The position numbers and the translations under genes are program-made. The notes under the pieces are model-generated. The model had not been told where the DNA came from and ran no database searches. It saw only the letters and a list, made by a program, of their open reading frames with translations. From Candidatus Altarchaeales archaeon (GTDB lineage: Archaea > Altiarchaeota > Altiarchaeia > IMC4 > QMZM01): DNA of 20,657 bases. The stretch's first letter is position 1; every line of letters starts with the position of its first letter. This document shows, in pieces, positions 15,892 to 20,657 of the stretch. Location of the stretch: the NCBI GenBank assembly GCA_003663115.1, contig QMZJ01000003.1, positions 1-20,657 of the forward strand. Reading direction: 5' to 3'.

Positions 15892-17350
15892 TTTTCCTTA
15901 AATCCTTTGTCCTTCCGATAAAGAGCCTTGAGTTATTTCCCTTCAGGGTCAGGTCATCAATGGAAGGGTTATAGAACTCCTCCATTATCTCCACTATCTT
16001 GGGTATGCAGAACCCTCCCTGGCACCTACCGCAGGTGGCCTTACTCCTCTTCCTCACACCGTAGATATTTCTTGCCCCCAGGGGATTTTTCAGGGCATCT
16101 ATTATCTCCTGTCTGGTGACGGTTTCGCACCTACATACTATGCGGCCATAGTTGGGGTTTTTCTGGATCAATTTCGATTTCTCCTCGTCCGATAATTTAC
16201 TAAAACGAACGGGGGCCTTTCTCTTCGGATTGAATTTCCGGTTCTTTTTCAATCTCTTTTTCCTTTTTATTATCTCCACTACCTTTCTCGCAATCGCGGG
16301 GGCGGAGGTCAGTCCCGGGGATTCTATTCCTATGAGATTGATAAAGTTATCAATGGATTCCTCTATAACAAAATCTCTTGACTTCTTGGCATCGGGTTTG
16401 ATCAACTTGGGTCTTATTCCCGCAAAACTACGGATAAAATCCTTCTTGGAGATCTTTGGTAATAGCTCTTTGGCCTCTGAGTACAGTTTTTCCATTATCT
16501 CCTTCGTATTTGCGGTATCCTCTCTCTCTTCAATGTATTCTGCCGATGGACCTATGAATATATTATCATCAGTTGTTGGTGTTAGATGAATCCCCAGACC
16601 CCCCGGTTCCCTGGGAGGGACGGGATAGACCATCCCATGAATTAGGTGCCTTCTGTTCTTATCCAGGATGTGATATTCTCCACGACAGGGACATATCTTA
16701 TACCTATCAATTCCAACCATCTCGGCGATTTTGTCGGAGAACAAACCAGCGCTATTAATTACAAACTCCGATCTGAATTCTCCCCTGTTTGTTTTTACTA
16801 TAAAGGGGCCTTTCCCTTTAATATCCGTAACCTCCGTATTGAGTAAAATTCTAACCCCATTCTGCAGGGCATTCTCGGCCAGTGCAATGTTTAATAAAAA
16901 TGGATCCAAGATGGCGCTGGTGGGTGAATACAGGGCCTTAATCCCCTCCACCTCGGGTTCTATTTTCTTTATCTCCTCCCTGTCTATTATCCTCAGCTCA
17001 TTCACCCCATTCTTATCGCCATTGTCTTTAAGCTTATAAAGGTCTTTTATCTCCCCTTCATTCTTAGCCACGACTATCTTCCCCACCTCCCGATATGGGA
17101 CACCCAGATCGTGGCAAATTTTTGGCATCATTCTGTGTCCGAGAACATTGGTCTCTGCCTTTAATGAACCCGGCTCCACGTAGAAACCAGCATGTACAAC
17201 GCCACTGTTTCTGCCACTGATCCCCATTGCCACATCGGATTCCCTCTCGAGGAGGATCGTCTTCGCCTCATACCTGGAGAGCTCCCTCGCGACTGCACAA
17301 CCCACGATACCGCCACCAATTATTATGAAGTCAGAGGAACTTCCTTTCAT
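15884..17350 (-). CDS. GlpA-type FAD-dependent dehydrogenase with C-terminal BFD-like Fe-S domain
   Basis: The 488-residue protein has an N-terminal DAO-fold flavin site (IIIGGGIVGCAVARELSRY), then GRNSGVVHAGFY, and GEYHILD near the substrate region. The C-terminus carries a BFD-like [2Fe-2S] domain with CRC at 406-408 and CGRC at 440-443. It belongs to the glycerol-3-phosphate dehydrogenase/2-hydroxyglutarate oxidase group. The following FAD/NAD oxidoreductase and DUF1667 genes favour glycerol-3-phosphate dehydrogenase, though another 2-hydroxyacid substrate is possible. No glycerol kinase or facilitator is visible. It is the first gene of the operon, divergent from fumarase beta with 47 bases between starts. 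Confidence 0.88.
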   Translation of the reverse strand: MKGSSSDFIIIGGGIVGCAVARELSRYEAKTILLERESDVAMGISGRNSGVVHAGFYVEPGSLKAETNVLGHRMMPKICHDLGVPYREVGKIVVAKNEGEIKDLYKLKDNGDKNGVNELRIIDREEIKKIEPEVEGIKALYSPTSAILDPFLLNIALAENALQNGVRILLNTEVTDIKGKGPFIVKTNRGEFRSEFVINSAGLFSDKIAEMVGIDRYKICPCRGEYHILDKNRRHLIHGMVYPVPPREPGGLGIHLTPTTDDNIFIGPSAEYIEEREDTANTKEIMEKLYSEAKELLPKISKKDFIRSFAGIRPKLIKPDAKKSRDFVIEESIDNFINLIGIESPGLTSAPAIARKVVEIIKRKKRLKKNRKFNPKRKAPVRFSKLSDEEKSKLIQKNPNYGRIVCRCETVTRQEIIDALKNPLGARNIYGVRKRSKATCGRCQGGFCIPKIVEIMEEFYNPSIDDLTLKGNNSRLFIGRTKDLRKND

Positions 17351-17397
17351 TTTGATCGGGATAATAATATATTAGGCATTAATTGAATATATTCAAT
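17351..17397. promoter_or_regulatory. Divergent GlpA-like / fumarase-beta promoter with 14-base palindrome
   Basis: The 47-base interval contains AATAATATATTA (17362-17373), placed about 25-36 bases before the fumarase beta ATG. It also contains the perfect palindrome TTGAATATATTCAA (17383-17396), directly before that ATG. The palindrome may be an operator or the TATA box of the - strand operon. Its GAATATATT core matches the one before fumarase alpha. Confidence 0.6.
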
Positions 17398-17964
17398 ATG
17401 CTCTTAACAACTCCCTTAACGGATGAATGCGTAGAGAAACTCGAGGCAGGTGAAATTGTCTATCTGACCGGCATCATCTCTACCGTTAGGGACAAGGCTC
17501 ATGAAAGGGCTCTGAGACTGGGAAAATTCCCCATTGATCTGAAAAATGGAGTCATATTTCACTCCGGCCCCATCGTGAAAAAGGAAAAAGATGAATGGGT
17601 GATAATAGCGATAGGCCCCACCACGAGCTCAAGAATGAATTCCCTCGAGCCAGAATTTATAGAGAGATTCAATATCAGGGCAGTAATCGGGAAGGGAGGG
17701 ATGAATGAGGGTGTTATGAAATCGATGAGAGAGAACAGGTCAGTTTACCTGTCAATGACCGGTGGTTGCGCCGCCTCTATAGCTGAGATGGTCAAGGAGG
17801 TCAGGGGGGTTTACTGGCTGGATCTTGGAATCCCCGAAGCTATTTGGGTTCTCAGAGTTGAGAAATTCGGTCCCTTGATCGTTTCTATTGATGCGAAGGG
17901 AAATAGCCTGTATGAGGAGATAGATAAAAGGGTCCAGGAGAACCTGAAGGGAATATCAGAATAG
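17398..17964 (+). CDS. fumB: Class I fumarate hydratase, beta subunit (TtdB type)
   Basis: ATG 17398 gives 188 residues beginning MLLTTPLTDECVEKLEAG, as in other beta subunits. A TTG 15 bases upstream lies inside the palindrome and is rejected. Motifs are VYLTG, FHSGPI (54-59), GPTTSSRM (73-80), GKGGM (98-102) and TGGCAASIAE (from 121). The subunit completes the class I fumarase with the product of 13425-14288. In many genomes the two genes are adjacent, but here the - strand GlpA-type operon lies between them. T-rich sequence follows the stop (17984-17999). Confidence 0.9.
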   Translation: MLLTTPLTDECVEKLEAGEIVYLTGIISTVRDKAHERALRLGKFPIDLKNGVIFHSGPIVKKEKDEWVIIAIGPTTSSRMNSLEPEFIERFNIRAVIGKGGMNEGVMKSMRENRSVYLSMTGGCAASIAEMVKEVRGVYWLDLGIPEAIWVLRVEKFGPLIVSIDAKGNSLYEEIDKRVQENLKGISE

Positions 17965-18062
17965 AAATGGGGATATGAACAGCGTTTTCTTTTCAGTTTC
18001 AATCATAAAGTATAGACTTCTTTGAATTGAGGTTGCACCCGCATATAAATATAGATACAACC

Positions 18063-18090
18063 TGAGTGTTATATGTGAACCAAACACTCA
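18063..18090. repeat. Hairpin TGAGTGTT / AACACTCA, possible element end
   Basis: TGAGTGTT (18063-18070) and AACACTCA (18083-18090) form a perfect 8-base stem with a 12-base loop. It lies about 60-90 bases before the transposase remnant. IS91-type elements carry hairpins at their ends, so this could be a surviving terminus. A TATA-like ATATAAATATA (18043-18053) precedes it. Confidence 0.4.
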
Positions 18091-18149
18091 CATCAGGTCA
18101 AATCTCTATTAACCCTAAACCCCGGACAATCGCCATAAACTACATCTTC

Positions 18150-18547
18150 TCCCGGGAGGTTGAGATAGAAGAGGTGGAGAAGATGCCGTCCTGCGAAGAG
18201 AGAGGATGTCGCACATATGTCTGCCCTGACTGTGGTGGGCTAACTGAGGGAGTCAGCTGCTTGCCAACCTGAAGAGGAAAATCGCGGACACTCCGGAAAA
18301 CAGAAAGCTTATCGATACTCTCTTTCAAGAACATCCAGAGGGATTCTATGTGGGGGTAAGGACACCATCAACAACGGGAAAGGGATGATAAAATACATCG
18401 GGAGGTATACAAGGCACCCGCCGTGGCGGAGAGCAGGATAGAGAGCTATGATGGTAAAGAGGCAGGTTCTGGTATGAGGATGATGATAGAAACAGGCATT
18501 ATCCCTGGAACTATGGGCACCTGCCTGCCCAGGGCGTGGCACTTTGA
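18150..18547 (+). pseudogene. Decayed IS91-like (Y2) transposase remnant
   Basis: Fragments of one transposase read in order but in different frames. First is a zinc-finger-like part (KMPSCEERG...VCPDCG...GVSC). After a frame change at about 18266 come NRKLIDTLFQEHPEGFYV, then NNGKGMIKYIGRYTRHP, AVAESRIESYDGKE, and RFWYEDDDRNRHYPWNYG. The YIGRYTRHP-AVAESRIESYDG-FWYEDD series matches the C-terminal region of IS91/IS801-type transposases. The step from zinc finger to C-terminal region skips the HUH catalytic middle, so there is also an internal deletion. The frame changes fall near 18266, in a G run (18352-18356), near 18420 and near 18457. The element cannot encode an active enzyme. No intact copy is in the window. 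Confidence 0.65.
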
Positions 18548-18601
18548 TGGAATATGTATGGTCATGTTATAAATAACCTTGTGCATTATTTAACTTGCTG
18601 T

Positions 18602-18637
18602 TTGTTAACAATCTTTATTTAATAGTTAATAAAGATT
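18602..18637. promoter_or_regulatory. Palindrome plus 10-base inverted repeat upstream of the CARF regulator
   Basis: TTGTTAACAA (18602-18611) is a perfect palindrome. It overlaps AATCTTTATT (18610-18619), which pairs perfectly with AATAAAGATT (18628-18637) across 8 bases. Both lie 70-105 bases before the CARF regulator start. They could be operator sites for autoregulation or a terminus of the decayed mobile element. The region is very A/T-rich, so chance is also possible. Confidence 0.45.
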
Positions 18638-18665
18638 ATTTACAGTTATATAATCATATCTACAA

Positions 18666-18675
18666 GTATAAAAAT
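18666..18675 (+). promoter_or_regulatory. TATA-like box of the CARF regulator gene
   Basis: GTATAAAAAT at 18666-18675 is centred about 37 bases before the ATG at 18708, allowing a leader of roughly 10-12 bases. No Shine-Dalgarno sequence is present. Confidence 0.45.
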
Positions 18676-18707
18676 CACATATATGGTCGAATGACAAATA
18701 ATAATTT

Positions 18708-19307
18708 ATGACAGAAATTACGCTGATTACGACGATATATAGTGTAGAGCCGGTGATGGCTGCCGCGACAAAGTTTTCCCCGGAAAAGATTATTTTGTTG
18801 AGAGAGGATGATGCCCCTCCCGAGAAGTTGAGGGCGGAGCGGATGATAAGAGAGACCATAGGGAAGGTTGTGGAGGTGGATACAAAGCTCACCAGTATCT
18901 ATGATGTGGTAGAGATAGCGAGGGATACCGTCGATGTCGTGGAGGAGGAAAAGGCTCGTGGAAGGGATATCATAGTTAATATAACGGGAGCCCGAAAGAC
19001 GCAGAGTTTGGGGGCATTGTATGGGGCATATGCGAGGAGAGAGTTGGTCGAGAAGGTGATCTATATTACCGAAGAGGATAATGAGGTTATAGAGTTACCC
19101 CTGCTTTCTTTTGATCTGAGCAAGACCAAGAAGAGGATGCTGGAGGAGATAAAAGCTGGCGAGGGGTCTGTCAGGAATATAGCCAAGAGGGTTGGAATTT
19201 CAAGGGCGATGGCATATCACCACATACGGGAGCTTAAAGAGGGCGGTTTCATAGAGGACAGAGATGGATTGAGGATCACCACGGCGGGGAGATTGGCTAT
19301 TTTGTAA
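18708..19307 (+). CDS. CARF-winged helix transcriptional regulator (Csa3/HFX_2341 type)
   Basis: The 199-residue protein has an N-terminal CARF-like Rossmann domain (about 1-135) and a C-terminal winged helix (about 140-199). The CARF signature is the strand-loop IIVNITGARKTQSLGAL around residues 88-104, matching the family's N-(I/L)-T-G-G-x-K pattern with A-R in place of the usual second Gly-x. The winged helix reads VRNIAKRVGISRAMAYHHIRELKEGGFI. CARF domains bind cyclic oligoadenylate or related nucleotides made during type III CRISPR defence, and Csa3-type proteins regulate cas genes or adaptation. No cas gene or CRISPR array is visible. Palindromes upstream suggest autoregulation. Confidence 0.82.
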   Translation: MTEITLITTIYSVEPVMAAATKFSPEKIILLREDDAPPEKLRAERMIRETIGKVVEVDTKLTSIYDVVEIARDTVDVVEEEKARGRDIIVNITGARKTQSLGALYGAYARRELVEKVIYITEEDNEVIELPLLSFDLSKTKKRMLEEIKAGEGSVRNIAKRVGISRAMAYHHIRELKEGGFIEDRDGLRITTAGRLAIL

Positions 19308-19449
19308 TACCCGGGCAGTTTAAATGATTGGTGTTTTCTATGTTTTCGCAATTCTATAAAATTATCATGGGCAGAGGTTAGAGCAGGTAAAATACTGATC
19401 AATGAGACAGATCTTGCTTATAGGCACAAATTACCTATAAATTAAGAAG

Positions 19450-20268
19450 ATGATCCGAAACCCCGCGGTGGCCGGTCAGTTTTACTATTATGATCCTAAA
19501 CTGCTTATCGAACAGATAGAGGGGTGCATAGATAAAGACGCCAAGAAACTAAGAGCTTCTGGGGTTCTGTCACCCCACGCCGGCTATATGTACTCCGGAA
19601 AGGTTGCTGGTTCTGTCTTTTCATGTATAGAGATGACAGATTCCTTTGTAATCCTAGGACCGAATCATACTGGTTTAGGTAGTAGATTTGCGATCTGCAG
19701 GGATGGGCTGTGGAGAATGCCACTCGGCGATGTGAGAATAGATTCGAATCTCGCAAATGAGATCTTTAAGAATTCAAAATTTCTGGATGATGACATACTT
19801 GCCCATGAGAGCGAACACTCGATAGAGGTCCAGATCCCATTCCTGCAGTACTTTGGGAAAGATTTTCAGATCGTTCCGATCACGATAATGCACTATCCTC
19901 CAGATGAGAATTTCCTTAGGATCTGCGAGGATATCGGAAATGCAATTGCTAAGGCAATAAAAAATTTGAGAGAGGAGGTAACTATAATTGCGAGCTCTGA
20001 TCTGACACATTATGAGCCGCAGAATGAAGCGAAGAGAAAGGACAGGGCAGCATTAGATGCGATCTTAGAGCTAAATCCAGAGAAATTATTCGGGGTAGTT
20101 CGGGAATTAAGGATAAGCATGTGCGGATTTGCTCCTGTTGCAATAATGCTATTTGCCTGCAGAGAACTTGGAGCAAAGAATACGAGACTGGTGAAGTATA
20201 TGACCTCCGGAGACACAACTAAAGACTATAGAGAGGTTGTTGGCTATGGCGGTGTGCTTATATTCTAA
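19450..20268 (+). CDS. MEMO1 family protein
   Basis: The 272-residue protein starts MIRNPAVAGQFYY, the usual MEMO1 beginning, and has the normal archaeal length. Conserved putative metal-site residues are visible: SPHAGYMYSG (His43), GPNHTG (His73), ESEHSIEVQIPFLQ, ASSDLTHYEP and MCGFAPV. The family resembles extradiol dioxygenases and nearly all archaea have a member; the physiological reaction is not firmly established. A 142-base gap without a recognisable gene separates it from the CARF regulator. It is followed after 3 bases by the Lhr-like helicase, so the two are probably co-transcribed. Confidence 0.93.
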   Translation: MIRNPAVAGQFYYYDPKLLIEQIEGCIDKDAKKLRASGVLSPHAGYMYSGKVAGSVFSCIEMTDSFVILGPNHTGLGSRFAICRDGLWRMPLGDVRIDSNLANEIFKNSKFLDDDILAHESEHSIEVQIPFLQYFGKDFQIVPITIMHYPPDENFLRICEDIGNAIAKAIKNLREEVTIIASSDLTHYEPQNEAKRKDRAALDAILELNPEKLFGVVRELRISMCGFAPVAIMLFACRELGAKNTRLVKYMTSGDTTKDYREVVGYGGVLIF

Positions 20269-20271
20269 GAA

Positions 20272-20657
20272 ATGATAACATTCCAGAAAAAGCCCTATAC
20301 AGACGAGGAAATATATCGAGAACTCTGTCCATTGGTAAGGAAATGGTTTCATAGCAGGTTTGAGAGGTTTTCAATTCCTCAGAGATATGCCATCATAAAT
20401 ATCAAGAATAGAGAGAATACCTTGGTTTCTGCACCAACGGGGAGTGGAAAAACCCTTACTGCATTTCTCTCAATCCTTAATGAATTGATAAAATTATCTG
20501 AGAAGAATTCCCTCGAGGATAAGATCTACTGTGTTTATATCTCTCCCTTAAAGGCACTGAATAATGACATAGAGAAAAACCTCAACGAACCCCTGAGGGA
20601 ATTGACAGAGTTATCTGGAAGAGATCTGGGGATCAGGGTGATGGTAAGAACCGGAGA
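20272..20657 (+). CDS. lhr: Lhr-like ATP-dependent helicase, N-terminal part (3' end outside window)
   Basis: The 128 visible codons begin at ATG 20272, 3 bases after the MEMO1 stop. They show the start of a superfamily 2 helicase: RFSIPQRYAI as the Q-motif region, the Walker A APTGSGKT (residues 54-61) and motif Ia SPLKAL (91-96). The spacing and the sequence YISPLKALNNDIEKNL fit the Lhr group, common in archaea and linked to DNA repair and recombination. The window ends before the DEAD/DEVH box, so the exact Lhr subfamily cannot be decided. Confidence 0.88.
   Translation, partial: MITFQKKPYTDEEIYRELCPLVRKWFHSRFERFSIPQRYAIINIKNRENTLVSAPTGSGKTLTAFLSILNELIKLSEKNSLEDKIYCVYISPLKALNNDIEKNLNEPLRELTELSGRDLGIRVMVRTG

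Noticed and set aside
16152..16589. Hydrophobic + strand frame of 145 codons opposite the GlpA-type gene
   Set aside because: The apparent membrane segments come from the complement of lysine- and glutamate-rich codons. The - strand gene is complete, with its cofactor motifs.
18063..18637. Possible CRISPR array near the CARF regulator
   Set aside because: The palindromes differ from each other and there is no regularly spaced repeat of 24-40 bases.
19308..19449. Possible small RNA or peptide gene between the CARF regulator and the MEMO1 gene
   Set aside because: No tRNA-like fold, conserved hairpin or convincing short frame could be seen. Only an A/T-rich TATAAATTA just before the MEMO1 start stands out.

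Overview
The window looks like a compact chromosome segment from an uncultivated, probably anaerobic, archaeon of euryarchaeal type. The evidence is a set of A/T-rich TATA-like boxes about 25 bases upstream of start codons with no Shine-Dalgarno sequence, which suggests leaderless genes. The gene content agrees: an archaeal-type MEMO1 protein beside an Lhr-family helicase, a CARF/winged-helix regulator and a two-subunit class I fumarase. The sequence alone does not give a finer taxonomic placement. No rRNA, tRNA or CRISPR array is visible.

Region 1 (1-12294) is an accessory block with every gene on the + strand. It opens inside a gene for a giant protein of at least 2,824 residues. That protein carries a Rossmann methyltransferase with a winged helix, a long helical region with an internal ~150-residue tandem repeat, a complete MidA/NDUFAF7-like methyltransferase domain and C-terminal winged-helix segments. 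A recurring short linker (E-K/T-A-x-L-P) separates the modules. Next come a 51-residue two-helix membrane peptide, a frameshifted paralogue of it behind a doubled TTAGGT/ACCTAA inverted repeat, a slipin-type SPFH membrane protein, a small HxsD-like protein, and a fusion of an Mrr-like nuclease-fold domain to a PAP2-type membrane phosphatase. Membrane proteins and unusual domain fusions dominate. I consider this the best candidate for an undescribed membrane-associated system, but the functional link is inferred from context only.

Region 2 (12297-17964) is metabolic and tightly packed: aroC (chorismate synthase, - strand), fumarase alpha (+), a three-gene - strand operon (FAD dehydrogenase of the GlpA type with a C-terminal Fe-S domain, FAD/NAD oxidoreductase, DUF1667 Fe-S protein), then fumarase beta (+). 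The glycerol-3-phosphate-type operon therefore sits between the two fumarase subunits. Both subunits start from divergent intergenic regions that share a GAATATATT-centred motif just before the start codon.

Region 3 (17965-20657) starts with about 740 bases holding a decayed IS91-like transposase remnant and several palindromes. These precede a CARF-winged helix regulator of the Csa3/HFX_2341 type. The window ends with a MEMO1-family protein and the start of an Lhr-like helicase, 3 bases apart.
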